38,526 nt of DNA. Origin: an uncultured Burkholderiales bacterium. GTDB taxonomy: Bacteria; Pseudomonadota; Gammaproteobacteria; Burkholderiales; Burkholderiaceae_C. This document shows positions 1 through 7,483 of the stretch, one piece after another (the stretch's first letter is position 1; the number at the start of each line of letters is the position of its first letter). Below the pieces are notes generated by a model. It worked only from the letters and a program-made list of their open reading frames with translations. It did not search any database and was not told the DNA's origin. The DNA is taken from the NCBI GenBank assembly GCA_902825995.1, contig CADEDE010000023.1, positions 1 to 38,526 on the forward strand, given 5' to 3'. The position numbers and the translations under genes were made by a program.

Positions 1-92
1 GTGCGGAGCATAGCAGGATGAGTCATACTACGTTAGCGCTTATGCCCCCGAGGGGGGCAGCGACGCGGCGTAGCCGCTAGCTTGGGGGTTAC
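1..92. repeat. Dispersed GC-rich palindromic repeat, left end
   Basis: Positions 1-49 recur in inverted orientation at 38473-38521 with one mismatch (C at 31 here). Positions 45-56 form a CCCCC-GA-GGGGG palindrome, 65-77 a GCGGC-GTA-GCCGC hairpin, and GGGGG at 84-88 can pair with CCCCC at 45-49. The reverse complement has the same plan as the units at 7430-7478 and 26798-26836. It lies just downstream of the pyrR stop. No gene is visible in it. I infer a dispersed intergenic repeat; its family name is unknown to me. Confidence 0.75.
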
Positions 93-611
93 TCATGCTT
101 CACCTTGCTCGACGGCGAACGAAAAGCGCCCCTCATCGGCGCGCGCCAGCGACAGGCGCTGCGCCGGTGCCATAACGATGCGTGCGGCGGCGAATGCCGG
201 CTCGATCGGCAGCTCGCGCCCGCCGCGATCGACCAGCACGGCCAGCGCCACGCTGGCCGGGCGGCCAAAGTCGTAGAGTTCGTTGACGGCGGCGCGGATC
301 GTGCGTCCGGTGTAGAGCACATCGTCGATCAGCAGGATGCGCTGGCCGTCGATGGCAAACGGGAGTTTTGTCGAACCGCCGCCGGCAGCCATGCCGCGCT
401 CGCTGAAATCGTCGCGGTGCAGCGCGCTCGAAATCACGCCGGCCTCGCCGGACAGTCCGAGATCGGCGTGCAGGCGCGCGGCCAGCCAGGCGCCGCCCGA
501 CCAAATGCCGACCAATGCCGTCTCCGGCGCGGCCGTGAGCAGGCCGCGCACGCCCGTTCGCAGCGCGGCGTAGAGCGCCTCGGCGTCGAGATTGAGGGTC
601 GGGAAACTCAT
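93..611 (-). CDS. pyrR: PyrR, pyr operon regulator / uracil phosphoribosyltransferase
   Basis: The 172-residue protein belongs to the type I phosphoribosyltransferase fold. The PRPP-binding loop is clear at residues 92-108 (ILLIDDVLYTGRTIRAA), with the two acidic residues and the TGRT turn of the family. PyrR makes UMP from uracil and PRPP; in Gram-positives it also attenuates pyr mRNA, but whether it binds RNA in betaproteobacteria is less certain. The start overlaps the ruvX stop by four bases (ATGA), so translation is probably coupled. In Burkholderiales pyrB and pyrC usually follow; here the window ends in a repeat after the stop, so this cannot be checked. Length is normal for the family. 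Confidence 0.93.
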   Translation of the reverse strand: MSFPTLNLDAEALYAALRTGVRGLLTAAPETALVGIWSGGAWLAARLHADLGLSGEAGVISSALHRDDFSERGMAAGGGSTKLPFAIDGQRILLIDDVLYTGRTIRAAVNELYDFGRPASVALAVLVDRGGRELPIEPAFAAARIVMAPAQRLSLARADEGRFSFAVEQGEA

Positions 612-1027
612 GTGGCTTGCTGGTTGAAATACTGTTCGAGGATCAAGGCGGCCGCAGCGGCATCGACATCTTCGGCTCCCATCGCCAGCGCCTCGGTCGT
701 CGTATAGCGTTCATCGACCTCATGCACCGGCAGGCCGAAGCGGCCGTGCAGTTGGCGCGCAAAGCGCTCGGCGCGGCGTGTATTGTCGTGCGCCGCGCCG
801 TCGGGATGGCGTGGCACACCGACCACCAGCGCGGCGGGCTGCCATTCGGCGATCAGTTGGCCGATCGCAGCCAAGCGCGCCTCGGCGTTGCCGTGCGCCA
901 GCGTGGTCAATGGCGTTGCGGTATGCGTGACGCGGTTGCCGCTGGCCACGCCAACGCGCCGGGTGCCGAAATCGAAAGCCAGCAATACGGACGACGCGGC
1001 AGCCACTGCGGCGCGCGCGGCGCTCAT
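608..1027 (-). CDS. ruvX: RuvX/YqgF-type RNase H-like nuclease (pre-16S rRNA processing)
   Basis: This 139-residue protein has the RNase H-like fold of the YqgF family. Visible motifs are the first catalytic Asp in AFDFGTRRVGVA (about residues 17-28, Asp19), VVGVPRHPDG (68-77), DERYTT (105-110) and a final acidic segment DVDAAAAALILEQYF (120-134). The family is linked to maturation of the 16S rRNA 5' end and was once proposed to be a Holliday junction resolvase. It lies between yqgE and pyrR with four-base overlaps on both sides, the usual proteobacterial arrangement. An alanine-rich stretch before residue 14 is unusual, so a start a few codons later is possible, but the ATG used here overlaps the yqgE stop neatly. 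Confidence 0.93.
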   Translation of the reverse strand: MSAARAAVAAASSVLLAFDFGTRRVGVASGNRVTHTATPLTTLAHGNAEARLAAIGQLIAEWQPAALVVGVPRHPDGAAHDNTRRAERFARQLHGRFGLPVHEVDERYTTTEALAMGAEDVDAAAAALILEQYFNQQAT

Positions 1028-1608
1028 GCGTGCCCCGCCTCCTGGCTCAGCATGCGCGGATCGAAGCCGAGCAGCGAGAGCGCGCGCTCGTAGCGCTGTT
1101 CGATGGGCGTGTCGAAGATCACTTCAGGTGCGGCATCGACCGTCAACCAGCCGTTGCGGCCGATCTCGTCTTCGAGCTGGCCGGCGCCCCAGCCGCTGTA
1201 GCCCAGCGTGACCAGGATCTTCTTCGGCCCGGCGCCGCTGGACAGGGCTTCGAGCACGTCCTTGCTGGTGGTCATGTCCAGGCCGCCGCCGGGAATCGCC
1301 AGGGTCGAGTTGTACGGACTGGTGGCGTCGGATTGGCGCTCGTGCAGCACGAAGCCGCGTTCAGTTTGCACCGGGCCGCCGAAATAGACCGGCGCCTCGG
1401 CCAGGTCGTCGCGCGTCAGGCTGAGCTCGACCTTCTCGAACAGATTCTTCAGCTTGATATCGATCGGCTTGTTGATGACCAGGCCGAGCGCGCCCTTTTC
1501 GGTGTGCTCGCACAGATAGACCACCGCGCCGGTGAAATGGCCGTCGGCCATGCCGGGCATGGCAATCAGGAACTGATTGGTCAGGTTGATGCGGCTGGCG
1601 TCGGCCAT
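1024..1608 (-). CDS. yqgE: YqgE/AlgH family protein (UPF0301)
   Basis: The 194-residue protein matches the AlgH/YqgE family: NQFLIAMPGM near the N-terminus (residues 11-20), GALGLVINKP, VYFGGPVQTERGFVLH, and a C-terminal LGYSGWGAGQLEDEI segment. These are hallmarks of DUF179. The biochemical role is unsettled; some members have been tied to alginate regulation. It heads the yqgE-ruvX-pyrR operon, its stop overlapping the ruvX start. A TAGAAT hexamer at 1618-1623 (minus) lies nine bases upstream of the ATG and could be the -10, which would leave only a few bases of 5' leader. No good ribosome binding site is visible. Confidence 0.93.
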   Translation of the reverse strand: MADASRINLTNQFLIAMPGMADGHFTGAVVYLCEHTEKGALGLVINKPIDIKLKNLFEKVELSLTRDDLAEAPVYFGGPVQTERGFVLHERQSDATSPYNSTLAIPGGGLDMTTSKDVLEALSSGAGPKKILVTLGYSGWGAGQLEDEIGRNGWLTVDAAPEVIFDTPIEQRYERALSLLGFDPRMLSQEAGHA

Positions 1609-1644
1609 GGTGGTGCGATTCTATCGACTGCACCGATTTGTGCC

Positions 1645-1650
1645 GACAAT
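1645..1650 (+). promoter_or_regulatory. Putative -10 of a leaderless transcript (methyltransferase gene)
   Basis: GACAAT ends exactly six bases before the ATG at 1657, placing the expected transcription start on or beside the A of the start codon. There is no Shine-Dalgarno sequence. The same GACAAT-N6-ATG arrangement occurs at 16234-16251. The -35 region is weak. Confidence 0.4.
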
Positions 1651-1656
1651 GGCCGC

Positions 1657-2832
1657 ATGTTGGACAACCCCACCGATCGCTTTTTTGCGCTGCTGGCCGA
1701 GCACCTGGCGCGTGGCAGCCTGGCCCAACTGGTACTGGCCGGCTACCACGGGCCCGAGCCCAACCTGGTGCGTGTGACCGTGCGGCCGCTGCTGCTGCGC
1801 GACGCGGCGCACCTGAGCTTCGTTTACAGCCACGCCACGCGCGACATCACGCACAACCGCCTGCTTGCCGACGGCCTTGCCGCCCTGCGCGAGTTGATCG
1901 GGCCGGCCTTTCGCCATGCCCACCTGCACGCCGCCGGCGAAGACCTGGAATTGCGCTTCACCAGGAAGGGCAAGGCCAGCCTGCACCGGGCGGCGAATGC
2001 GCGCGATGCGGTCGAGCCGCAGGCGCACGACCGCGAAAAGCAGCGCCATATCGGGCTCGATACGCCCTTCCTGGCCGCGCTCGGCGTGACCACCGCGGGC
2101 GGCGAGCTGGTGCCGGCGATGGCGCGTAAATTCAAGCAGATCAACAAATTTGTCGAGGTGCTGGACCATGCGCTGCAAGCCTCGACCTTGACGGTGCCGG
2201 CCGCGATCCGAGTCGCCGATTTCGGCAGCGGCAAGGGCTACCTGACCTTCGCGGTGCACCACCATCTGCGCCATACATTGGGCCGCGACGCGCAAGTCAC
2301 CGGCGTCGAGCTGCGAGCCGATTTGGTTTCGCTGTGCAGCAAGGCCGCCGCGCGCCTGGGCTCGAGCGGCCTGCACTTCGAGCAGGGCGATGTGCGCGAG
2401 CGCCCCGTGCAGGCGCTGGACGTCGTGATCGCGCTGCACGCCTGCGATACGGCCACCGACCACGCCATCCACCTCGGCATCCGCAGCGGCGCGGCGCTCA
2501 TCGTCTGCTCGCCGTGCTGCCACAAGCAGCTGCGCCCGCAGATGCGCAGCCCGGCCGTGATGGCGCCGATGCTGCAACACGGCATCCACCTCGGCCAGCA
2601 GGCCGAGATGCTCACCGACAGCCTGCGCGCGCTCTTGCTGCAAGCCCATGGCTACGAGACCCAGGTCTTCGAGTTCGTCAGCCTGGAGCACACCAGCAAG
2701 AACAAGATGATCCTGGCGGTCAAGCGCGCCGCGGCGCTGCCGACCGCGCCGGTGCTGGCGCAAATCCGCGCAATCAAGGATTTCTACGCCGTGCGCGAAC
2801 ATTGCCTGGAGACCTTGCTGGCGGCAACCTGA
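1657..2832 (+). CDS. Class I SAM-dependent methyltransferase (Methyltransf_32-like)
   Basis: The 391-residue protein carries a C-terminal Rossmann methyltransferase domain. The SAM-binding loop is DFGSGKGYLTF (188-198), followed by an acidic strand end (TGVELRADLV, 215-224), ALHACDTATDHAI (259-271) and CSPCCHK (284-290). The KFKQINKFVE segment (158-167) just before motif I and the CxPCCHK block recall PF13679-type methyltransferases; the substrate is unknown, nucleic acid being one guess. The start at 1657 was chosen because the open frame further upstream lies over yqgE; a -10-like hexamer sits six bases before it. The stop overlaps the photolyase start by one base (TGATG), so the two genes are probably co-translated. 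Confidence 0.85.
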   Translation: MLDNPTDRFFALLAEHLARGSLAQLVLAGYHGPEPNLVRVTVRPLLLRDAAHLSFVYSHATRDITHNRLLADGLAALRELIGPAFRHAHLHAAGEDLELRFTRKGKASLHRAANARDAVEPQAHDREKQRHIGLDTPFLAALGVTTAGGELVPAMARKFKQINKFVEVLDHALQASTLTVPAAIRVADFGSGKGYLTFAVHHHLRHTLGRDAQVTGVELRADLVSLCSKAAARLGSSGLHFEQGDVRERPVQALDVVIALHACDTATDHAIHLGIRSGAALIVCSPCCHKQLRPQMRSPAVMAPMLQHGIHLGQQAEMLTDSLRALLLQAHGYETQVFEFVSLEHTSKNKMILAVKRAAALPTAPVLAQIRAIKDFYAVREHCLETLLAAT

Positions 2833-4313
2833 TGCTTGCAAAACCGCTCGACAGTGCCCTGGTCTGGCTGCGCCGCGACCTGCGCGCCGACGACAACGCC
2901 GCGCTGTACCACGCGCTGCGCGCAGCGCGACGGGTCTGGTGCTGTTTCATCTTCGACCGCACGATCCTCGATGTGCTGCCGCGCGCCGATCGGCGCGTCG
3001 AGTTCATCCGCGACAGCCTGGTCGGCCTGGACGCACAACTGCGTGCGCTGGCCGCCTCGCATGGCAGCGAGAGCGTGAGCCTGCTGGTGCGCCACGGCCC
3101 TGCCGTGCAGGCATTGCCGCAACTGGCCGCTGCAATGCACGTGCAGGCGGTCTATGCCAACCACGACGACGAGCCCGATGCCCTGGCCCGCGACGCCCAG
3201 GTGCGTGGCGCGCTGGCCGCCGCCGGCATCGCGCTGCACACCAGCAAGGACCATGTGGTCTTTGAGCGCAGCGAGGTGCTGACCCAGGCCGGCAGCCCCT
3301 ACGGCGTTTTCACGCCGTACAAGAACGCCTGGCTGAACAAGCTCGAACCCTATTTCCTGCGCGCCTACCCCGTGGCGCATCACGCCGCCGCGCTGGCCGC
3401 GGTGCCCAGCGGTATCGCCACCGGCGTGCCGGCGCTGGCCGAGATCGGCTTTCAAACCACCGACCTGCACCACCTGAAGCTGCCCAGCGGCGCGGCCGGC
3501 GCGCAGGAATTGCTGGCCGACTTCCTGTCGCGCATCGACCGCTACGACGAGACGCGCGACTTCCCGGCGGTCAAGGGGCCGAGCTACCTGTCGCCCCACC
3601 TGCGCTTCGGCACCGTATCGATCCGCCAGCTCGCGCGCGCGGCCTGGCAACGCACGCAAGAGGACTCACACGGCGCTGAAGTCTGGCTGTCGGAGCTGAT
3701 CTGGCGCGACTTCTACCACCAGCTGCTGCACCACCACCCACATGTGGTCGGCCATGCCTTCAAGCCCGAATACGACAAGATCCGCTGGGAGCATGGCAAA
3801 CACGCCGAGGCGCTGTTCGCGGCCTGGTGCGAAGGCCGCACCGGTTACCCGCTGGTCGATGCCGCCATGCACCAGATCAACCAGACCGGCTATATGCACA
3901 ACCGGCTGCGCATGGTCACGGCCAGCTTCCTGGCCAAGGACTTGGGGCTGGACTGGCGCTGGGGCGAGCGCTATTTCGCCGAGAAGCTGAACGACTTCGA
4001 CCTCGCCGCCAACAACGGGGGCTGGCAGTGGGCCGCCGCTACAGGCTGCGACGCACAGCCGTATTTCCGCATCTTCAACCCGGTGTCGCAGAGCGAGAAA
4101 TTCGACGCCGAGGGCAAGTTCATCCGCCGCTACCTGCCCGCCCTGTCAGGGCTGCCGGCCCAGCTGGTCCACGCGCCGTGGCTGGCCCGGCCGATCGACC
4201 TCGCCGCCGCCGGCCTCGAACTCGGCCGCGACTATCCGCTGCCGCTCGTGCAGCACGAGCAAGCGCGCCTGAAAACCCTGGAGCGCTATGCGGTCGTCAA
4301 GGCCGCGCGCTGA
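2832..4313 (+). CDS. phrB: Deoxyribodipyrimidine photolyase (class I CPD photolyase)
   Basis: The 493-residue protein has both photolyase parts: the N-terminal antenna domain beginning LVWLRRDLRADDNAAL (10-25) and the C-terminal FAD domain. Clear FAD-site motifs are GPSYLSPHLRFG (249-260), WLSELIWRDFYHQ (285-297), GYPLVDAAM, MHNRLRMVTASF and the NNGGWQWAAATGCDAQPYF block (394-412), as in class I CPD photolyases. It would repair UV-induced cyclobutane dimers using reduced FAD and light. Length matches the family. The ATG overlaps the preceding stop by one base, and its own stop directly abuts the tatC stop on the other strand. A cryptochrome role cannot be excluded from sequence alone. Confidence 0.95.
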   Translation: MLAKPLDSALVWLRRDLRADDNAALYHALRAARRVWCCFIFDRTILDVLPRADRRVEFIRDSLVGLDAQLRALAASHGSESVSLLVRHGPAVQALPQLAAAMHVQAVYANHDDEPDALARDAQVRGALAAAGIALHTSKDHVVFERSEVLTQAGSPYGVFTPYKNAWLNKLEPYFLRAYPVAHHAAALAAVPSGIATGVPALAEIGFQTTDLHHLKLPSGAAGAQELLADFLSRIDRYDETRDFPAVKGPSYLSPHLRFGTVSIRQLARAAWQRTQEDSHGAEVWLSELIWRDFYHQLLHHHPHVVGHAFKPEYDKIRWEHGKHAEALFAAWCEGRTGYPLVDAAMHQINQTGYMHNRLRMVTASFLAKDLGLDWRWGERYFAEKLNDFDLAANNGGWQWAAATGCDAQPYFRIFNPVSQSEKFDAEGKFIRRYLPALSGLPAQLVHAPWLARPIDLAAAGLELGRDYPLPLVQHEQARLKTLERYAVVKAAR

Positions 4314-5105
4314 TCAGGTGGCCTTCTCTTCCTCGGCGTCAGGCGCCTTGGTGTGTCTGATGAAGACCTGCGCCGCCCAGATGCCGATTTCATAGAGCAG
4401 GCACATCGGGATTGCCAGCGCCAGCTGCGACACCACGTCGGGCGGCGTGATGACCGCGGCGACGATGAAGGCCAAGACGATGAAGTAGCCGCGAAATTCT
4501 TTGAGCTTCTCGATGCTCACCAGGCCCATGCGCGCCAGCACGATGACCACGATCGGCACCTCGAAGGCAGCGCCGAAGGCGATGAACATCGTCAGCACGA
4601 AGCCGAGGTAAGCCTCGATATCCGGCGCGGCGGTGATGCTCTTGGGTGCAAAGCTCTGGATAAATTTGAAGACCTGGCCGAAGACGAAGAAGTAGCAAAA
4701 GCCCACGCCGGTAAAGAACAGCAGGGTGCTCGAAATCACCAACGGCATCACCAGGCGTTTTTCGTGGCTGTACAGTCCCGGCGCCACGAAGGCCCACAAC
4801 TGGTAGAGCACGATCGGCAGCGCGACCATGAAGGCTGCCAGCAGCGTGATCTTCAGCGGCACGATGAAGGGCGAAATGACATTGGTGGCGATCAGCGTCG
4901 CCCCCTTGGGCAGGGTGGCCACCAGCGGCGCGGCCAGCAGGTCGTACATGCCGGCGGGCCCGGGCCAGATGGCCAGCGCCGCGAAGGCCACGCCAACCGC
5001 GATGACGACCCGGATCAGGCGGTCGCGCAGTTCGACCAGGTGCGAAACGAACGGCTGCTCGGTGCCGGCGAGTTCGTCTTCCGGATCGGTCTTGTTGCCG
5101 CTCAT
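4314..5105 (-). CDS. tatC: TatC, Sec-independent translocase receptor subunit
   Basis: The 263-residue membrane protein has the TatC pattern: N-terminal [16 protein letters not shown] (the conserved cytoplasmic HLxELRxRL), a periplasmic loop, [23 protein letters not shown], and [15 protein letters not shown] before the last helices. Six transmembrane segments are expected. TatC recognises the twin-arginine motif of folded export substrates together with TatB. The start at 5105 was preferred to an upstream in-frame ATG because it gives the family N-terminus and overlaps the tatB stop by four bases. Its stop lies back to back with the phrB stop, forming TGATCA with no room for a terminator. Confidence 0.96.
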   Translation of the reverse strand: MSGNKTDPEDELAGTEQPFVSHLVELRDRLIRVVIAVGVAFAALAIWPGPAGMYDLLAAPLVATLPKGATLIATNVISPFIVPLKITLLAAFMVALPIVLYQLWAFVAPGLYSHEKRLVMPLVISSTLLFFTGVGFCYFFVFGQVFKFIQSFAPKSITAAPDIEAYLGFVLTMFIAFGAAFEVPIVVIVLARMGLVSIEKLKEFRGYFIVLAFIVAAVITPPDVVSQLALAIPMCLLYEIGIWAAQVFIRHTKAPDAEEEKAT

Positions 5106-5584
5106 TTCGAGAGCGGCCGCGGCCTGAACCGCGCCACGCGCGCCGCGCCCGATAGCGCCTTGGTGCGAATGCCCTGGCGCTGCTTGTACCAGGCCGGCAT
5201 GGCGCCGCGTTTCAGGCGCCAGTTCTTCTTCGGATGCTTGTAATCGGGCGGCGGCGGCGCGAGTGCGCCAGCGTCCGCGGGCGTCGATAACTCGGGCGAA
5301 CCGTTGTCCCAACTGCTTTGCAGATCGCTGGTGGCCGCGCGCATTTCGTTGTTCACCGTTTGTTCGACATCGCGCGCCGCACCCTCGAACTCGCTCTTCA
5401 TTTTTTTCAGCTCATCGAGCTCGATCGAGCGATTGACCTCGGCCTTGACGTCGGCTACGTAACGCTGGGCCTTGCCCAGCATGTGGCCCACGGTGCGCGC
5501 CACGCGCGGCAGTTTTTCCGGCCCGATGACGATCAGCGCCACCGCGCCGATCAGCGCAATCTTGTCGAAGCCGAAGTCGATCAT
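5102..5584 (-). CDS. tatB: TatB, Sec-independent translocase subunit
   Basis: The 160-residue protein starts [20 protein letters not shown], a single N-terminal membrane helix, followed by the [11 protein letters not shown] hinge that marks TatB. An amphipathic and probably coiled-coil helix follows (roughly 30-90, rich in Lys/Glu), then a Pro- and Ala-rich linker and a basic C-terminal tail. The tail from about residue 115 is longer than in E. coli-like short forms and looks disordered. With TatC it forms the substrate receptor. It lies 39 bases after tatA and overlaps tatC. Confidence 0.95.
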   Translation of the reverse strand: MIDFGFDKIALIGAVALIVIGPEKLPRVARTVGHMLGKAQRYVADVKAEVNRSIELDELKKMKSEFEGAARDVEQTVNNEMRAATSDLQSSWDNGSPELSTPADAGALAPPPPDYKHPKKNWRLKRGAMPAWYKQRQGIRTKALSGAARVARFRPRPLSK

Positions 5585-5623
5585 GGGGTGCCCGCTACCG
5601 CTGGCGCGGGTTGACCTAAAGAA

Positions 5624-5869
5624 TTAGGACTTCGTCTTCGCCTCGACGTCGACGGTATTCGGGTCGGCCGCCTGGTTGGTGGCCGTGACCTGCTGCGTCG
5701 GTGTCGCGTCGCCCGCAGGCGTGGCCTCACCGCCGCTCTTCACGCCGTCTTTGAAGCCCTTGACGGCGCCGCCCAGATCGGCGCCGATATTCTTCAGCTT
5801 CTTGGTGCCGAAGATCAACACCACCACCAAGAGCACGATCAACCAATGCCAAATGCTGAACGATCCCAT
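5624..5869 (-). CDS. tatA: TatA/E, Sec-independent translocase pore subunit
   Basis: The 81-residue protein begins [20 protein letters not shown], one membrane helix, then the [21 protein letters not shown] amphipathic helix of TatA. The acidic/Thr-rich tail is typically variable. TatA oligomers form the translocation path when TatBC are loaded with cargo. A Shine-Dalgarno GGGAG lies about seven bases upstream, and a TAGAAT -10-like hexamer is at 5901-5906 on the minus strand, so tatABC may have its own promoter besides read-through from hinT. Confidence 0.95.
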   Translation of the reverse strand: MGSFSIWHWLIVLLVVVLIFGTKKLKNIGADLGGAVKGFKDGVKSGGEATPAGDATPTQQVTATNQAADPNTVDVEAKTKS

Positions 5870-5900
5870 GATGCTCTCCCGGGAGAAATCGAATTCGATA

Positions 5901-5906
5901 ATTCTA
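5901..5906 (-). promoter_or_regulatory. Possible -10 element for tatABC
   Basis: TAGAAT reading on the minus strand, about 32 bases before the tatA ATG, with a GGGAG ribosome binding site between. The same hexamer occurs before yqgE, dctQ and dctP. No convincing -35 is seen, so this remains a moderate guess. Confidence 0.35.
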
Positions 5907-5934
5907 GGTCAGCCCCCGCGCGGCAGCGCCGCGC

Positions 5935-6282
5935 TCAACCTTTGCTCCATGGCCGCGGCCCGCCCATCACATGCATGTGCAGGTGCGGCACTTCCTGGCG
6001 ACCGTCAGAGCCGGTATTGACGACATGGCGGTAGCCATTGCGGACACCCAGGTCTTTCATCAGCTTGCCGCTCAGCACCATCATGTGGCCGAGCAGGGCC
6101 TGGTGCTCGGCGCCCACATCGACCATCGAAGCGATGTGCCGTTTCGGAACGATCAGGATATGCACCGGCGCCCAGGGTTGGATATCGTGAAAAGCCAGCA
6201 CCTGCTCGTCTTCATGCACCTTTTTCGCCGGGATCTGGCCGGCAACGATCTTGCAGAAGATGCAGTTTGGATCGGCGCTCAT
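5935..6282 (-). CDS. hinT: HIT-family purine nucleoside phosphoramidase-like hydrolase
   Basis: The 115-residue protein is a HinT-type histidine triad protein. It starts with CIFCKIVAGQIPAKKVHED (residues 7-25) and ends with the triad HLHMHVMGG (His100, His102, His104), where the middle His is the nucleophile in this family. Substrates of relatives are AMP-lysine-type phosphoramidates and aminoacyl-AMPs. Length is normal. It sits between the DUF4870 gene (six-base gap) and tatA, as in many Burkholderiales where it follows hisIE. Confidence 0.94.
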   Translation of the reverse strand: MSADPNCIFCKIVAGQIPAKKVHEDEQVLAFHDIQPWAPVHILIVPKRHIASMVDVGAEHQALLGHMMVLSGKLMKDLGVRNGYRHVVNTGSDGRQEVPHLHMHVMGGPRPWSKG

Positions 6283-6288
6283 AAGCGG

Positions 6289-6666
6289 TCAGGCGATCGG
6301 CGAAGGCAGCACCGGCTTGCCTTCGGTCAATTTGAGCCAGCCCTTGACGACGCGGTAGATGGTCCAGACCCAGGCGGCGAACAGCACTGCGAAACCGACC
6401 AGGATGACGATCGACAACATGCCCACCACCCCCCACAAAAGACCCCACCAGAAGGTACGGATCTGCCAGTCGAAGTGGCTCTGGTAGAGCGTGCCGGCGA
6501 CGTCCTCGCGCTTGACGTAGTTGATGACGATGGCGACGATGGCGGTCACGCCGCCGGTGAGAAAACCCAGCGCTTGAAGCGCATAGATCACCATCGTGAT
6601 CTGTTTCAGGCTGGCCAGTTCCTCGCTCGTCTTGCTCGATCCGGCATCGATCACGTCGGTATCCAT
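6289..6666 (-). CDS. DUF4870-like small membrane protein
   Basis: The 125-residue protein has two or three hydrophobic segments, roughly 22-50 (TMVIYALQALGFLTGGVTAI) and 77-108 (WGLLWGVVGMLSIVILVGFA), with the cytosolic-looking KRED and WTIYRVVKGW stretches typical of the DUF4870/COG3671 family. Function is unknown. It starts one base after the hisE stop and ends six bases before hinT, so it is part of the hisI-hisE-hinT operon, a position seen in related betaproteobacteria. The start at 6666 was chosen over an upstream ATG inside hisE. Confidence 0.8.
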   Translation of the reverse strand: MDTDVIDAGSSKTSEELASLKQITMVIYALQALGFLTGGVTAIVAIVINYVKREDVAGTLYQSHFDWQIRTFWWGLLWGVVGMLSIVILVGFAVLFAAWVWTIYRVVKGWLKLTEGKPVLPSPIA

Positions 6667-6667
6667 C

Positions 6668-7018
6668 TCAGCGGCCCTCCTGGTCGCGGGTTTGGGCCTT
6701 GCGCGAGGCAAATTCGTCAAGGCCCGACAGGCCTTCGCGGCGCTCCAGCTCGGCCAGCACATCGGCCGGCTTCAAGCCAAACTGGGCCAGCGCGATCATC
6801 GAATGGAACCACAGGTCGGCAACCTCGCCGACTAGGCGCTCGCGCACGCCGTCCTTGGCCGCCATCACGACTTCGGTGGCCTCTTCGCCAAGCTTCTTCA
6901 GGATCGCGTCGGTGCCCTTGTGAAACAGCCGCGCGACGTAGCTCCGGTCGGGATCTCCGGCGCGGCGCTCCTCGATCACAGCCGCCAACCGCGCCAGGGT
7001 ATCGTTGCCGGTGGTCAT
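6668..7018 (-). CDS. hisE: Phosphoribosyl-ATP pyrophosphatase
   Basis: The 116-residue all-helical protein is an MazG-like HisE. The metal-binding signature [16 protein letters not shown] (41-56) and [14 protein letters not shown] (64-77) are present, with the acidic residues that hold Mg2+. It hydrolyses phosphoribosyl-ATP to phosphoribosyl-AMP, the second step of histidine synthesis, handing its product to HisI. The start at 7018 overlaps the hisI stop by four bases; an in-frame upstream ATG lies within hisI and is unlikely. Confidence 0.95.
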   Translation of the reverse strand: MTTGNDTLARLAAVIEERRAGDPDRSYVARLFHKGTDAILKKLGEEATEVVMAAKDGVRERLVGEVADLWFHSMIALAQFGLKPADVLAELERREGLSGLDEFASRKAQTRDQEGR

Positions 7019-7404
7019 TTGTAGATGCGCTCCGGGTCTTTGAGAACCGGCTCGACGCTGGCCCATGCCGTGCCTTCGAGCTTTTGGAAGAAGCAGGAGT
7101 GCCGCCCGGTATGGCAGGCGATGCCGGGCTCGTGGCCGAGCTGCGTCACCTTCAGCAGCACCACGTCATTGTCGCAATCGAGCCGGATTTCATGAACTTG
7201 CTGGACATGGCCGGACTCTTCGCCCTTGACCCACAGGCGCTTGCGCGAGCGGCTCCAATAGACAGCGCGCCGCAACTCGGCCGTCCGGGCCAGCGCTTCA
7301 CGGTTCATGAAGGCGAACATCAGCACATCATGGCTGCCGATCTCCTGCGCAATCACCGGCACCAGGCCGTCGCGATCCCACTTCACGGCATCCAACCAGT
7401 TCAT
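7015..7404 (-). CDS. hisI: Phosphoribosyl-AMP cyclohydrolase
   Basis: The 129-residue enzyme has the HisI core: [17 protein letters not shown] (50-66), the Mg site DCDND (76-80) and the zinc cysteines Cys77, Cys97 and Cys104 in CHTGRHSCF. It opens the purine ring of phosphoribosyl-AMP. In related bacteria hisF normally lies just upstream; here the upstream neighbour is a PAS-GGDEF gene and an intergenic palindrome, so the histidine operon seems to be split at this point. No ribosome binding site is visible, and a TAAACT hexamer lies six bases before the ATG. Confidence 0.95.
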   Translation of the reverse strand: MNWLDAVKWDRDGLVPVIAQEIGSHDVLMFAFMNREALARTAELRRAVYWSRSRKRLWVKGEESGHVQQVHEIRLDCDNDVVLLKVTQLGHEPGIACHTGRHSCFFQKLEGTAWASVEPVLKDPERIYK

Positions 7405-7410
7405 GCCGGC

Positions 7411-7416
7411 AGTTTA
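7411..7416 (-). promoter_or_regulatory. Putative -10 of leaderless hisI transcript
   Basis: TAAACT on the minus strand ends six bases before the hisI ATG at 7404, so transcription would begin at the start codon. There is no Shine-Dalgarno sequence. The -35 area is inside a GC-rich palindrome and does not match consensus. Confidence 0.35.
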
Positions 7417-7429
7417 GCCCGTACCGGGA

Positions 7430-7478
7430 CGCCCCACTTCGCCCTCGGGGAGGGCGACGCCGCAGCCGTCTTGGGGCG
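7430..7478. repeat. GC-rich palindromic intergenic repeat
   Basis: Outer arms CGCCCCA (7430-7436) and TGGGGCG (7472-7478) enclose an inner hairpin GCCCTC-GGG-GAGGGC (7441-7455). On the minus strand the unit has the same order of blocks as the left-end repeat: CCCC-AAG, a GGC-CGGC-type core, and a C-tract/G-tract palindrome. It lies between the PAS-GGDEF gene and hisI, and could slow or end transcription from the former. Confidence 0.65.
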
Positions 7479-7483
7479 CACAT

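Noticed and set aside
1..92. Left-end repeat as an insertion sequence end
   Set aside because: No transposase, target duplication or gene disruption is visible; the copies are short and intergenic.
1030..1656. Extended N-terminus of the methyltransferase running over yqgE
   Set aside because: It overlaps yqgE antisense and its residues match no family; the ATG at 1657 gives the normal protein.
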